Positions 16,046 to 25,815 of a stretch of DNA of 54,482 nt are shown here, piece by piece; position 1 is the first letter of the stretch; every line of letters begins with the position of its first letter. The stretch is from RGIG1681 sp045596905 (GTDB taxonomy: Bacteria; Bacillota; Clostridia; Christensenellales; UBA1242), in assembly GCA_045596905.1 (NCBI GenBank), contig JAZODG010000045.1, forward strand, positions 1-54,482, read 5' to 3'. The notes under the pieces were generated by a model. It was not told where the DNA came from. It made no database searches and saw only the letters and a list, made by a program, of their open reading frames with translations. Both the position numbers and the translations under genes were made by a program.

Positions 16046-16070
16046 AAACAAGCCGAAGCTTGTTTTTATT
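16046..16070 (-). terminator. Terminator after the transglutaminase-like gene
   Basis: AAACAAGC and GCTTGTTT pair around a 4-nt loop with a T-tract on the minus strand. It immediately follows the stop at 16071. Confidence 0.8.
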
Positions 16071-18887
16071 TTAAAGGCTTATATAGAATATATAAACGGT
16101 TTTTCCTGCAGTGTTTGTTGTTGAATAACAATTATAGAATGTTAGCCCTTTTGCAGCGATTTGGCTCTTTACGTTGTTAACAGAAACTGATGAACCAAGC
16201 AAACATTCGAAAGTTAAATAGCTTGCTCCAGTTGGAATGGTTGTTGTTGATGCAATATATGTCATCATTAAAGAGATTTCTGAAACACTGTCAAATTTTA
16301 AGTCTGCGCCACTTGAAATTGTGAAATAATCATAGAAATCGAAAGTGGTTGTCGCGTTAAGCTCTGCGTGGTCGGTTGACGAATAGCCTTCGCTGGTTTT
16401 GTAAGCGTCAGTGAACATAAACTCAGTGTATGTTAATGCTTCATAGTTTCCAGTTGGGGCTTTTGAGTTGCCGTGTGTTGAGTCAACGCCATACCAAGCT
16501 CCGTTAACATAAACCTTGTTCCAAGCGTGGTTGTTTCCTGTAACGATAACGCAAGGAATATTTTCAAGTTTTGACATAATCAAGAATGCTTTTGCAAAGC
16601 CTTCGCAAACGGCCTTTCCTTGATTGAAGATGCCTTCAGCAAACCAAGAGTCATAATATCTAGTGTCTTTTGCTGTTATTTCGTTATTCATTGATTTGTT
16701 GTATGCAAGGTGGTCATATTCAGCATTCATAACAAGCCAGGTGTAGATTGCAAAGAGTTTGTCAGTATTTGTCATTTGGTCGTTGCAAATATTCTTCAAA
16801 ACGGCTTGTGCTTTATTATAAACTGTTTCTGCATTTGAACCAGGTTTGCATACTGGTTTAAAGCCCATTTCTAGGGCATAAACAAGTTGTTCACTGTTTG
16901 ATACTTCAACTGTGCAGCCAACTTTGTTTATGTTGAATGAGTTGTAGTTATCGGCTCTTGTGTCAGCAAATGGTGATGCTGGGGCAGATGCCTGTTGTTT
17001 GTGAATATATCCAGCTGAGTTGAAGGTTTGACTTGCAAATGAGCCCATGATTGAATTTTTAACATAAACGATTCCGTAAGCATCAGGACCTGAAACATGT
17101 GCGCTGAATGCAAGGGTTGAACCACATTGGAATGTTGATGAAAGATATGCGTCATTGATTGCAAGTTCAAGCTCATCAGAAATTGCAGTTGTGTTTTTTG
17201 CTATATTGCTTGGAAGATAAAGCTTTACTTTGCAGTTGTCTTTTATATCAAAGAACATTACGTAGAATATCCAAGAAACAAGGTCGTCATGGTCTTGAAT
17301 GGTTAATGTTTTTGAAGAAAGTGCTGCACCAAATCTTGCAATATTTTCTGGTGTTAATGGGGAACTTACCATGTAGGTTGATTTGCCATATAATGTGAAG
17401 TCGCGTGTTATAGCTGTGTCAAATGTGTAAGGCGAAGTCATGGCTGCATTTGAGAACCATGAGTTAACTTTGTAGCCAACCATTCCGGTTTCTTCTTGAG
17501 CCAAAATATGATTTACTTGTGCCTGAGAGAGAATTGTTCCGTTCTCAAATTCTTGAGTGTAAACATCTACTCCGTCAACGCATAGAGTGAGATAAACTTC
17601 ATCAAGCTCATAATGTGCCACGAATATTAAGTTTCCAGTTGTTCCTTTTGGAATAACTGCTGTTGGTTTTTCGCCGTCAATGATTGTGCCTGACCATGCA
17701 ATGAATGAGTCGCCAACCTTGGTTGGGGTTGGATTGATGAGTGTGATTGTGTCTGACTCAATAGTGTAGCTTGTTGGGTTGCCAGGAGCAGCAACGGTGC
17801 CGTCTTTGAGAACATAAGTGATTGTATATTCAACCAAACTCCATCTTGCTTCAAGGTCATAGTTTAACATTTTTGTGGTCTTTATGGTTTCAACTTTGTT
17901 GCCTGAGCCGTCAAACCAACCAAGGAAGTTATAACCCAAAAGTTCAAGTGGTTCAAGTGTGATAACGCCGTTTTTGAGAGTGTAGGTTGTTAAGTTAGGG
18001 TTTGTAAGTCCTTTTGTGTTTGAGTATGTAATAGTGCGTTCTTCGTCAACAGTGTGTGCAAAGATTGAGAAACAGTTGTTTTCGTTTTCTTTGTTAAATA
18101 AATAGCCTTTTGCACCGTGTGTTTTAAGTTTTGTATAAACACCTTCAGTGTTATCGTTTCCTATAATCGATTCAGCAAACTTATTTGCAAGTTTTTCAGA
18201 TATATTTTCTGCACTCAGGCTGCTTGAAGCAAGGCTGATTGCCCTAAACACATTTTCAGAACTTGAAGTAGAAAGATTGTTGATTTGAATTGAAACATAG
18301 TCTGCATAATAATCTGTGTCACCACGTGAGCCTTGAATGAGATTTGCAGAAATTGTTAAATATAACTCATCTGGAATATTTGAAGCAAGAAGGCTTGCAG
18401 GGAACTTGTTTAGTGATTCAGTCTTTAATGATTTTGTGTTTAGGTTGAAAACAAAGTTTAAACAAACAATGATATTGTCTTCATAGTTGTCATAGTTTGA
18501 AAAGGTGAGTTGCAAAAGTTTTGCATCAAGTCCCAAGTCTTGACCAGAAAGAGAGCTGTTTATTTTTGCAGCGATTTCTTTGTCTGTGAAGAAAATAACG
18601 TTTTCATCAAAGTTGTGCGCATCAATTTTTGAGTTTGCAGAAGTCAAGTCTTCTTCAGTGAATGCGTTTGACAGCGTCATTGTCGAAGAATCAAACTTGT
18701 TTATTTTGTTAATTGAACTTATCAAACCTATTGGGTTGATTTTGTATTTAAAATAACCGAATGCAAACACGCCACCGATTGCAAGAATAATCACGTTGAC
18801 AATAACAAGCAGCGTGATAAAAACCCTTTTTGCAAAGCTTTTTGGTGGTTTTTCATTGTCATATTTTACTCTTTTTTCTTTTGCCAT
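16071..18887 (-). CDS. Membrane-anchored surface protein with InlB-type repeats and a transglutaminase-like domain
   Basis: 938 residues. A basic cytoplasmic N-terminus is followed by one membrane helix (residues ~22-46, FITLLVIVNVIILAIGGVFAF), so the bulk is extracellular. Residues ~330-440 hold InlB/Flg_new-type repeats (LGYNFLGWFDGSG, YTITYVLKDGT, FIAWSGT). The C-terminal third is a transglutaminase/protease-like domain with an apparent Cys-His-Asp triad: KAVCEGFAKAF, NNHAWNKVYV, WYGVDSTH. It may cleave or cross-link proteins at the surface. The start at 18887 is chosen because a GAGG box lies just before it; a GTG two codons upstream overlaps that box. The two paralogous lipoprotein genes lie upstream on the same strand but separated by a terminator. 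Confidence 0.8.
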   Translation of the reverse strand: MAKEKRVKYDNEKPPKSFAKRVFITLLVIVNVIILAIGGVFAFGYFKYKINPIGLISSINKINKFDSSTMTLSNAFTEEDLTSANSKIDAHNFDENVIFFTDKEIAAKINSSLSGQDLGLDAKLLQLTFSNYDNYEDNIIVCLNFVFNLNTKSLKTESLNKFPASLLASNIPDELYLTISANLIQGSRGDTDYYADYVSIQINNLSTSSSENVFRAISLASSSLSAENISEKLANKFAESIIGNDNTEGVYTKLKTHGAKGYLFNKENENNCFSIFAHTVDEERTITYSNTKGLTNPNLTTYTLKNGVITLEPLELLGYNFLGWFDGSGNKVETIKTTKMLNYDLEARWSLVEYTITYVLKDGTVAAPGNPTSYTIESDTITLINPTPTKVGDSFIAWSGTIIDGEKPTAVIPKGTTGNLIFVAHYELDEVYLTLCVDGVDVYTQEFENGTILSQAQVNHILAQEETGMVGYKVNSWFSNAAMTSPYTFDTAITRDFTLYGKSTYMVSSPLTPENIARFGAALSSKTLTIQDHDDLVSWIFYVMFFDIKDNCKVKLYLPSNIAKNTTAISDELELAINDAYLSSTFQCGSTLAFSAHVSGPDAYGIVYVKNSIMGSFASQTFNSAGYIHKQQASAPASPFADTRADNYNSFNINKVGCTVEVSNSEQLVYALEMGFKPVCKPGSNAETVYNKAQAVLKNICNDQMTNTDKLFAIYTWLVMNAEYDHLAYNKSMNNEITAKDTRYYDSWFAEGIFNQGKAVCEGFAKAFLIMSKLENIPCVIVTGNNHAWNKVYVNGAWYGVDSTHGNSKAPTGNYEALTYTEFMFTDAYKTSEGYSSTDHAELNATTTFDFYDYFTISSGADLKFDSVSEISLMMTYIASTTTIPTGASYLTFECLLGSSVSVNNVKSQIAAKGLTFYNCYSTTNTAGKTVYIFYISL

Positions 18888-18968
18888 AAGCACCTCAATA
18901 TTGCATTAATCCACTTTTATTATAATACAAAACTTTAAATATTAATAATTAATTTATGCAATAAATAG

Positions 18969-19003
18969 AAAAAAAGAGATTCAAATTTTGAATCTCTTTA
19001 AAA
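18969..19003 (-). terminator. Terminator after the lipoprotein pair
   Basis: AAAGAGATTCAAA pairs with TTTGAATCTCTTT, flanked by A/T tracts, directly after the stop at 19005. Confidence 0.8.
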
Positions 19004-19004
19004 T

Positions 19005-19910
19005 TTATGATTTTGACAGATCAACGTGATCCTTCATATTTGCGTCATATTGTTTGCTGTCCATGATATTTGTTTCTTGAACAACAAATTTGTCCTTTTG
19101 ACCACTTTTTACATATTCAGCGAACTTTTCAAATACGATAGATTCGTCTTGTTTTGCTTGTTCCATTTCTTCAGGAGTGAGTTTAACATATATGTTGTGT
19201 TCCATAAAGAATGATTCGTAGTCTGTTACGCTTCTAATGATAGTTCCATATTGTGGCTTGCCATCAAAATAACCTTTAATGCCATATGTTACTTCAGTTC
19301 TGGTTCTAGAGAACTTGGTGAGTTCTTTTGTTGAGAATGATGCGACATTGTCAGCTTCTGAAAGCTCAACGCCACTAACACCATAAAGGAAATTTTCGCC
19401 AGATGGGTGATAACCACCATCGATAGGGCAGTCTGTAACTTCACGCATTGTGCTGTTGAGTGAATCAAGATTTTTTACGTTAGAAATTGAATAAGAAGAA
19501 TAGTTTTCTTTTTCAATGATTTCAGCAAACTTGTTGATGATGTCAGCCGAACTTTTAAGTTCGTCTTCGTTTTGGAAGTATGAATCACTTACAAGATAGT
19601 TGAACGTAGTGTAGGCTTTTTTCTCTGACTCTGCACGGGTTGCAATACCGTTGATATCAACTGAATACATTGAACCATCAGTTTTATTAACGTCTGCACA
19701 AAGGAATGTGTATTTTGAGAACAATTCATTTTCTGCCTGTTGAATGGCTTCAGAGTTTAAAACATGGGTCATTGAGGAATCAATATATGCTTGAGCACCT
19801 TCAAGTTCTTTTGATGTACAACCTGTTAATGTCATTGAGCCCACAAACAAGGTTGCTGCAAGACCTAAAACCATTAATTTGTTTTTTACACTTGAATATT
19901 TTTTTGCCAT
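19005..19910 (-). CDS. Lipoprotein of unknown function, paralog 2
   Basis: 301 residues. The start at 19910 has AAGGAG close upstream and gives a clean lipoprotein signal: AKKYSSVKNKLMVLG, hydrophobic core, TLTGC with the Cys at about residue 30. The mature protein shares layout and scattered identity with the product of the upstream gene. Both have an early (L)CADV/GADV, then a ~80-residue block, a Y(G)I..YFDG / LGIGFDGHVG beta region and a C-terminal MEQAKQDESIVFEKF / YEAMKKDNSLIYKY helix. No catalytic motif seen. Starts 10 nt after its neighbour. Confidence 0.7.
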   Translation of the reverse strand: MAKKYSSVKNKLMVLGLAATLFVGSMTLTGCTSKELEGAQAYIDSSMTHVLNSEAIQQAENELFSKYTFLCADVNKTDGSMYSVDINGIATRAESEKKAYTTFNYLVSDSYFQNEDELKSSADIINKFAEIIEKENYSSYSISNVKNLDSLNSTMREVTDCPIDGGYHPSGENFLYGVSGVELSEADNVASFSTKELTKFSRTRTEVTYGIKGYFDGKPQYGTIIRSVTDYESFFMEHNIYVKLTPEEMEQAKQDESIVFEKFAEYVKSGQKDKFVVQETNIMDSKQYDANMKDHVDLSKS

Positions 19911-19920
19911 TTTATTCTCC

Positions 19921-20814
19921 TTATTTTGTAACTTCAGATTCAAGTTCTTCACTTGATGTATGTTTCAAAAGGTCAGATTGTTTATAAGTTACTGAGGTTG
20001 TTGAAATTCTTTTTGCGTCGATTTTTGCGCTATCTTTGTTATTGATAGCTTCTGCGCAATATTTGTAAATAAGCGAATTATCTTTTTTCATTGCTTCATA
20101 GGTTTGTTCATCAACAACAAAGCTATATTCATCTTGAATAGTGAAAGTTCCTTGTTTTGGAGTGATGAAAATGCCATAGCCAAGACCAACATGACCGTCA
20201 AATCCAATGCCTAAACCAAAGCCTGGTTGAACTTTTCTTGATTTTAGTTCAACAAGAGTTTTTGTGTCAAAAGTGATTCTGTGTTCTGCGTCGTCAAAAC
20301 TTGGTGTGCCAAGGTTGTAAAGAAGCCCTGATGAAACATTATATTTTTCAAAAGGAGATACTTCATTTTTGATAAAAGCATCATTTATTGAAGAAATATC
20401 TGGAACTGGAGACACTTGAACGTTTACAGGTTCATGGTCTTTGATGATTTTTTCAAAAAGGTCATAGAGTTTATCATAAGACTCATCTTTGTCGAAGTTT
20501 TCAAAATATGTTGATGGAACTTCATAAGCAAGGGAAGTGTAGCCAACTGAAGAGTCTGTGAAAGATGAAACGCCATTGAAATTAACATCAAAATCAAATG
20601 ATGACTTGATAACGTCGGCACCAATCAATTCAAAGTTTTTAATTTTTAATTCAGAGCCGTTTTCTTCAAGTTCAGCATTACAAACATTTTTAATGTCAAC
20701 GCCAAGAGCTTCAGCACGGTCAATTATGCCTTGCGAACAGCCAGTCATTGTTGTCATGAGTGCAACAGCCCCAAGTAATGCAAAAATTTGTTTAACTTTT
20801 CCAAATCTTGCCAT
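19921..20814 (-). CDS. Lipoprotein of unknown function, paralog 1
   Basis: 297 residues. Signal MARFGKVKQIFALLGAVALM then TMTGC, with the lipid-anchor Cys at about residue 26. First gene of a two-gene unit. A Gly-rich patch near residue 200 (GFGLGIGFDGHVGLGYG) is the most distinctive part and aligns with the corresponding segment of paralog 2. AAGGAG precedes the ATG. It probably arose by tandem duplication; role unknown, outside the membrane. Confidence 0.7.
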   Translation of the reverse strand: MARFGKVKQIFALLGAVALMTTMTGCSQGIIDRAEALGVDIKNVCNAELEENGSELKIKNFELIGADVIKSSFDFDVNFNGVSSFTDSSVGYTSLAYEVPSTYFENFDKDESYDKLYDLFEKIIKDHEPVNVQVSPVPDISSINDAFIKNEVSPFEKYNVSSGLLYNLGTPSFDDAEHRITFDTKTLVELKSRKVQPGFGLGIGFDGHVGLGYGIFITPKQGTFTIQDEYSFVVDEQTYEAMKKDNSLIYKYCAEAINNKDSAKIDAKRISTTSVTYKQSDLLKHTSSEELESEVTK

Positions 20815-20883
20815 AGCATTCTCCTTTAGATTTTATATAACCTTATTATACAAAATATATAATCAATTTTCAATAGTGTTTTT

Positions 20884-21627
20884 TTATTCAGTTGAAGCAT
20901 CAGCGAATCTGTTTTCAAAGTCAACAGCTTCAGCAATTTTCTTTTCAACGTTATCAATGTTTTTGGTTGAACCCAAAACATATAGTGTGTCGCCCTTTTC
21001 AAAGATTGTTTCTGGAAGTGGGTCAATAACATTTTCGCCACTCTTGATAAGAACAATTGAAATGCCATATTTTTTTCTAACGTTGACGTCTAAGATAGAT
21101 TTGTCAACCCACTTTGCAGGGCAAATCATTTCAACTATTCTGTAGTCGTCAGTGATTTTTGCAATTTCGTTGGTGAGTGGGTCTGTTAGAGCTTTTGCAA
21201 GTTTTTTGCTCATGAAAGCTTCAGGAAAGATGACAAGGTTAACGCCAATGTTGTCAAGCAATTCTTTGTGTTGATTTGTTTGAGCTTTTGCAATAACATA
21301 TGGCACGCCAAGTTCTTTGCATGAAAGTGAAATCAACATGCTTGAAGCAAGGTCTTCGCCAATACAAACGATTGCACATTCAAAGTTTTGAATGCCAAGT
21401 GAACCAAGAACATCTTTTTTTGTTGCGTCAGCCACAACTGCGTGTGTAACTTGACCTTCAATGCTGTCAACAAGTTCTGCATTTTTGTCAATTGCAAGAA
21501 CATTTTTGCCTTCTTCGGCAAGGGCAAGTGCCAAGCTTTTTCCAAAGTTTCCAAGACCGATAACAACGAAGTCAGAAAAGTCTTTGGTTATTGTTATTGT
21601 GTTGTTTGATATTAAATTTTCTACCAT
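20884..21627 (-). CDS. ktrA: Potassium uptake regulatory subunit (KtrA/TrkA, RCK domains)
   Basis: 247 residues. The RCK N-terminal Rossmann domain begins FVVIGLGNFGKSLALAL with an acidic strand-2 end (VLAIDKN). It binds nucleotide and gates the KtrB channel-transporter. An RCK_C domain (residues ~160-225: VDKSILDVNVRKKYGISI, LPETIFEKGDTLYVLG) is the usual site for c-di-AMP in Firmicutes KtrA. There is a 15-residue N-terminal extension before the Rossmann fold. It starts 6 nt after the ktrB stop. Confidence 0.92.
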   Translation of the reverse strand: MVENLISNNTITITKDFSDFVVIGLGNFGKSLALALAEEGKNVLAIDKNAELVDSIEGQVTHAVVADATKKDVLGSLGIQNFECAIVCIGEDLASSMLISLSCKELGVPYVIAKAQTNQHKELLDNIGVNLVIFPEAFMSKKLAKALTDPLTNEIAKITDDYRIVEMICPAKWVDKSILDVNVRKKYGISIVLIKSGENVIDPLPETIFEKGDTLYVLGSTKNIDNVEKKIAEAVDFENRFADASTE

Positions 21628-21633
21628 TAATTT

Positions 21634-23007
21634 TTACCCCACAGATATTTTTGCATCAATATATTCGATGCTATTTGGTTGATTTTTTACTTTAAAGGCA
21701 AGTGGAATAGTTAACATTCCGATTCTGCCCATATACATCATAAGTGACAATATAAACTTTGATTGCCAGCAGAGAGTTGGAGTGATTCCAAATGAAAGAC
21801 CAACAGTGCAAAGCGCTGAAACACATTCATATATAATTGCATCAAGTGGAACAACACCACCTTCAAACAAGAACACAAGAGTTGTTCCAACAAAAAGTGT
21901 TCCAACTGCAATTAAAACAATCTTTGTTGCTTTTGTGATTAAAGTGTTTGAAATCTTTTTTGTTCGATAAATTATGTTTCCATGTTGGTCAGTGCTTCTT
22001 GTTAATAGCAACAGTAAAACAAAGAAAGTTGTTATTTTAATGCCACCGGCCATTGAAGCAGGGGCTCCACCAATAAACATAAAGATTTCACAAATCAAAA
22101 CGGAAATAGGAATCATTTGTGACTGGTCAAAAGTTGCAAAACCAGCAGTTCTTGTTGTTATACCCTGAAAAAAGGCATTTGTAATTTTGTTTCCAGTTGA
22201 CATACTCCCGATTGTGTTAGGGTTGTTCCACTCAAGAATCATGATTGAAACAGAGTTTAAAATGATTAAAATTCCTGTAAGCCACAAAACAACACGGGTG
22301 TGAAGATTGAACTTTTTCTTTCCTTTAATTTTTTGGAAAACATCAATAAACACGATAAAACCAATGCCACCTAGTACAATCAAAAACATAACAGGAATCA
22401 AAACCCAACATTTATCTGCAAAGTATGCAAGATTTGAAAAGTCAGGTGTTGACACACCAAGTGGGTCAAATCCAGCATTGCAAAAAGCTGAGATTGATAA
22501 GAACAATGCTCTAAATATACCCATTCCAACATTTTCAGAGAACTCTATCATGCTTGGAAGTAAGGCTAAGAAACCGGCAAACTCACAAACCAAAGTGGCA
22601 ATAAGAACAAAAATAATTGTTTTGACAACACCTTTAGTGTCGTCTTTATTAAGGCTTTCTTGAATAGTGAGTCTAGTTGCATAGTCGATTTTTTTGCCAA
22701 TCATTAAAAACAAAAGTGATGTGATGGCAACAAAACCAAGACCACCGATTTGTATTAATAACAAGACGATTATTTGCCCAAAAATTGTAAGAGTGCTTGC
22801 AACGTCATAAACCATCAGGCCCGTCACACAAACGGAGCTGGTTGAAGTGAAGAGTCCGTCAATAAAAGGCATCCACTCTCCAGATTTGTTTGATACCGGC
22901 AAACATAACAAAAATGCTCCGACTAAAATTATTGATGCAAAACCAAGCAAAATAAATTTTGCTGGTGACATTTTGAAAAATTGTTTAAAGTATTTTTTTG
23001 TATTCAT
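21634..23007 (-). CDS. ktrB: Potassium uptake transporter subunit KtrB/TrkH
   Basis: 457 residues, integral membrane K+ (Na+-coupled) transporter. It shows the four-fold M1-P-M2 layout with selectivity-loop segments: TSTSSVCVTGLMVYD, SISAFCNAGFDPLG, GITTRTAGFATFD and SALCTVGLSFGITP. The intramembrane gate region GGAPASMAGGIKITTFF is clear. The start at 23007 (MNTKKYFK) lies only 7 nt after a -10 box and lacks a good Shine-Dalgarno, so a leaderless mRNA is likely. An in-frame codon 12 residues upstream would lie in the promoter. Confidence 0.92.
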   Translation of the reverse strand: MNTKKYFKQFFKMSPAKFILLGFASIILVGAFLLCLPVSNKSGEWMPFIDGLFTSTSSVCVTGLMVYDVASTLTIFGQIIVLLLIQIGGLGFVAITSLLFLMIGKKIDYATRLTIQESLNKDDTKGVVKTIIFVLIATLVCEFAGFLALLPSMIEFSENVGMGIFRALFLSISAFCNAGFDPLGVSTPDFSNLAYFADKCWVLIPVMFLIVLGGIGFIVFIDVFQKIKGKKKFNLHTRVVLWLTGILIILNSVSIMILEWNNPNTIGSMSTGNKITNAFFQGITTRTAGFATFDQSQMIPISVLICEIFMFIGGAPASMAGGIKITTFFVLLLLLTRSTDQHGNIIYRTKKISNTLITKATKIVLIAVGTLFVGTTLVFLFEGGVVPLDAIIYECVSALCTVGLSFGITPTLCWQSKFILSLMMYMGRIGMLTIPLAFKVKNQPNSIEYIDAKISVG

Positions 23008-23014
23008 ATGCTCA

Positions 23015-23043
23015 ATAATAACACATTTAAACGAAATTAGCAA
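23015..23043 (-). promoter_or_regulatory. ktrBA promoter, leaderless arrangement
   Basis: TTGCTA (23038-23043), 17 bp, TATTAT (23015-23020); the ATG is 7 nt beyond the -10, at the expected transcription start. Confidence 0.65.
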
Positions 23044-23155
23044 AGGAATGTTTGTATTTTCGTAGATATTGAATTTTGTGTGGTTGACAAAGAAAAAGGG
23101 GATAGAATGAATATTTTTTTGTAATTTGATAATGATTGAAGTTATGGAGAAAAAT

Positions 23156-24409
23156 ATGAAAAAAGTTAACCCATTTTACGAAGAAAAAGCCGTTCCCGTT
23201 GACGGAACATTCAAGGATATGAAAAATTTATGTTTAAAACCTTATGATAAAGAAACTGCTGACCCATACACAAAAACAAGAGTTATTTTGATGAATGGCA
23301 CGGAGTTTGAAGCAAACTGGTTTATGCATCAGTTTAACAGGCATTGCAATAACAACGACATTCGAAGAGAACTTGCGAATGTGCGCAGACACGAACAGCA
23401 ACAGCAAAAAATGATTGCAAGTTTGAGACCTATTGACGAAACCGACCTTGAAACAACCATAGCTTATGAGCAACTTGCAATAGACCTTACGGCAATACTT
23501 GCAAGGCACGTGAAAGATGATAATGTGAAAAGTGCGCTTAATTTTGCACTTTTAGAAGACTTTGACCATCTTTATAGGTTTTCAAATCTCTTGCAAATGG
23601 AAGAAGGCAAGTCTGCAGCTGATTTGGTTGGAAAATACACTGAAATCATGCCGGGCAGACCAACAATTTCTGAGCACAGGCACCCATTTGATAGCATCAA
23701 TAAGTTTATTTGCAACTTATCAGCAGACCCATTTACGAAACTAACAACAAACATAATCACTGGTGCTGAGCAACAAACAATGAACTACTACATGAATATT
23801 GCAAATATTCATAAGTCTGAGCTTGGCAGAAAATTATATTCAGAGATTGCCATGATTGAAGAACAGCACGTGACTGAATATGGAAGCCTGCTTGACACAA
23901 ATTGCACTTGGCTTGAAAATTGGGTTATGCATGAATACACAGAGTGTTATTTGTATTATTCATGCTATGTTGACGAACCAGATGAGTATATCAAATCGGT
24001 TTATGAACAAATGTATTATCAGGAATGTGGACATCTTAAAAAAGCAGCTGAAATGCTTGAAAAATATGAAGGAAAAGAGTGGAAGTGTTTATTTCCTTGT
24101 GGTGGGGACTTTCCAGAACTACTTCGATTTGAAGGCAACATTGAATATATTAGAGATGTGATTGAAAACACCATAAACTTTACCAAAAACAGAGAAGGGT
24201 ATATTGATATCAAAGATGTTTCAGATAAGTCAGACTTTAAAAAATATAACAAGCAAGTTTGCAAAACTGAAAGCCAAGTTCCAAGTCACATGGTGATATG
24301 TTCATATATTAAAAAGAAGGGAGAAGATTATAGAGTTCAAATCAAGGAGCACCCAACCAAACAACTTCAAGATAGAACCACTGATGATATTTGTGTTGGA
24401 AGGTGTTAA
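23156..24409 (+). CDS. Ferritin-like (diiron) helical protein
   Basis: 417 residues. Repeated helices carry Glu and ExxH metal-ligand pairs typical of ferritin-like/rubrerythrin bundles: TTIAYEQLAIDL and LLEDFDHLYRF, TGAEQQTMNYY and IAMIEEQHVTEYG, HEYTECYLYYSCY and YYQECGHLKKAAEML. This suggests two fused ferritin-like bundles. The C-terminal ~100 residues (after FPCGGDFPELL) are unassigned. Likely role is iron storage or peroxide/oxygen defence in an anaerobe; this is inference. The start at 23156 uses the GGAG inside a short upstream frame. Followed by a strong terminator. Confidence 0.65.
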   Translation: MKKVNPFYEEKAVPVDGTFKDMKNLCLKPYDKETADPYTKTRVILMNGTEFEANWFMHQFNRHCNNNDIRRELANVRRHEQQQQKMIASLRPIDETDLETTIAYEQLAIDLTAILARHVKDDNVKSALNFALLEDFDHLYRFSNLLQMEEGKSAADLVGKYTEIMPGRPTISEHRHPFDSINKFICNLSADPFTKLTTNIITGAEQQTMNYYMNIANIHKSELGRKLYSEIAMIEEQHVTEYGSLLDTNCTWLENWVMHEYTECYLYYSCYVDEPDEYIKSVYEQMYYQECGHLKKAAEMLEKYEGKEWKCLFPCGGDFPELLRFEGNIEYIRDVIENTINFTKNREGYIDIKDVSDKSDFKKYNKQVCKTESQVPSHMVICSYIKKKGEDYRVQIKEHPTKQLQDRTTDDICVGRC

Positions 24410-24410
24410 A

Positions 24411-24438
24411 CAAAAAACAGGGCAGTGCCCTGTTTTTA
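24411..24438. terminator. Terminator after the ferritin-like gene
   Basis: AAAAACAGGGC pairs perfectly with GCCCTGTTTTT across a 3-nt loop, with T-tract. Confidence 0.9.
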
Positions 24439-24468
24439 TTTTGATTCAGATTCTTTTAAAAGTTTTGC

Positions 24469-25725
24469 TTACTCTCTTTCTTGTTTTGCTTTTTCTTTGA
24501 GTTGTTTTTCAAATTCTTTTCTAACAAGTCTTTGTTTGTACATCATGAAGAACTTGAACGGACAAATGGCAATCATAACCAAAAGCACTGCGTTGAATAT
24601 TGTGATACTTTCAAATGATGCAACCACAATAAACATAACATAAACTAGTGTGCTGACTGTGTATTTGAGTGTGTCATGAATGAGATTGTGTTCAGCAATA
24701 AATTCATATTGACCAAGGTGTTTTATGATTGCGTCTCTTTCTGCATCTCCGAAATAGTCAGAAAAATAGATTGCTATTGTCAAGAAACAGTTGAGAATAA
24801 TGAATGTGATTTGGTTTGTGTAAATCATGAATAAAACACATGAGATAAGTGGAAGTGTTCCAACGGTTAAATACACTGCAAGCTTGTTGGTTTTTTCTTT
24901 GTTTTCTGATTTTCTATATAAAATTAAAAGTCCGATTGTGATGAGTGAGAAGATTGAAGATAAGATACCAAGACTCAAGTTTGTTTTAAATGCAAAGATG
25001 GTGAGAATGATTATGACAACCTTATATGTGGTTTTGATTCCTGCCATCAATCCATTAAAGTAGGTGTATTTCACTTTGTTTCTATCGTCAGGGTTATTCT
25101 TTAAATATCTGAGATATTTTCTAATTTCAAGTTTTGAGTCATCACGTTTTTTGTAACGAATGAAAAGCGAAATAATAAATTGAATGGCTGTCATTATTAC
25201 AATATAAATTGCAATGGTTGAGTAAGATGAAACGTCGATAAGCAAACCAAGTATTGTTGGAACAACAATGTTGATAAGGTTTGTTATGATTGTTGTTAAA
25301 ATACTAAATTTTTTCATGTAGATTCTATCAACAAGTTCGTTTTTCATGACGTTGAAGCTTGAATAATAGAATGCATTTGATATACCACAAATTGCACCAG
25401 CCAAAATAATCCAGTGAGCAATAATTTCACCCCATAGCACAATGGCTATCAAGAAACAGGTGTTAACAAAAATACCAATTCTCAAAAAGATTGTTCTATC
25501 ACTTCTATCAACAAAATAACTATTGATTATATAAACTAGGATATAGGCAACATATTGCGATATATAAAGCATTGCAACATTAAAAAGCCCTGAGCCAAAA
25601 ATGTTGTCTGGGTTTAGTGCAATAATATGTGATGTTAAGAATGTGCTAGTGAATAGTTCAAGAACCATTCGAAGCATATGCACACTCAAAAGTGCTGTTT
25701 GATTTCTATTTAATTCTCTTTTCAT
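24469..25725 (-). CDS. Major facilitator superfamily-type membrane transporter
   Basis: 418 residues with about 12 hydrophobic helices in two halves. A charged central loop (FIRYKKRDDSKLEIRKYLRYLK, residues ~185-210) separates them. The N-half carries YFVDRSDRTIFLRIG between helices 2 and 3, in the place of the MFS GxxxDRxGRR signature. It ends in a basic, lysine-rich cytoplasmic tail. The substrate is not deducible. Monocistronic, with a weak AAGG ribosome binding site. Confidence 0.7.
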   Translation of the reverse strand: MKRELNRNQTALLSVHMLRMVLELFTSTFLTSHIIALNPDNIFGSGLFNVAMLYISQYVAYILVYIINSYFVDRSDRTIFLRIGIFVNTCFLIAIVLWGEIIAHWIILAGAICGISNAFYYSSFNVMKNELVDRIYMKKFSILTTIITNLINIVVPTILGLLIDVSSYSTIAIYIVIMTAIQFIISLFIRYKKRDDSKLEIRKYLRYLKNNPDDRNKVKYTYFNGLMAGIKTTYKVVIIILTIFAFKTNLSLGILSSIFSLITIGLLILYRKSENKEKTNKLAVYLTVGTLPLISCVLFMIYTNQITFIILNCFLTIAIYFSDYFGDAERDAIIKHLGQYEFIAEHNLIHDTLKYTVSTLVYVMFIVVASFESITIFNAVLLVMIAICPFKFFMMYKQRLVRKEFEKQLKEKAKQERE

Positions 25726-25815
25726 AATACCTTCTTGTGTTAATATTATATAATAGTTAAAAAAATATTGGCAAATATAAAAAAGAAAAATTTTTAAATA
25801 AATACAAATACTCCA

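Noticed and set aside
23015..23110. c-di-AMP riboswitch before ktrB
   Set aside because: The promoter lies right at the start codon, leaving no room for a structured leader.
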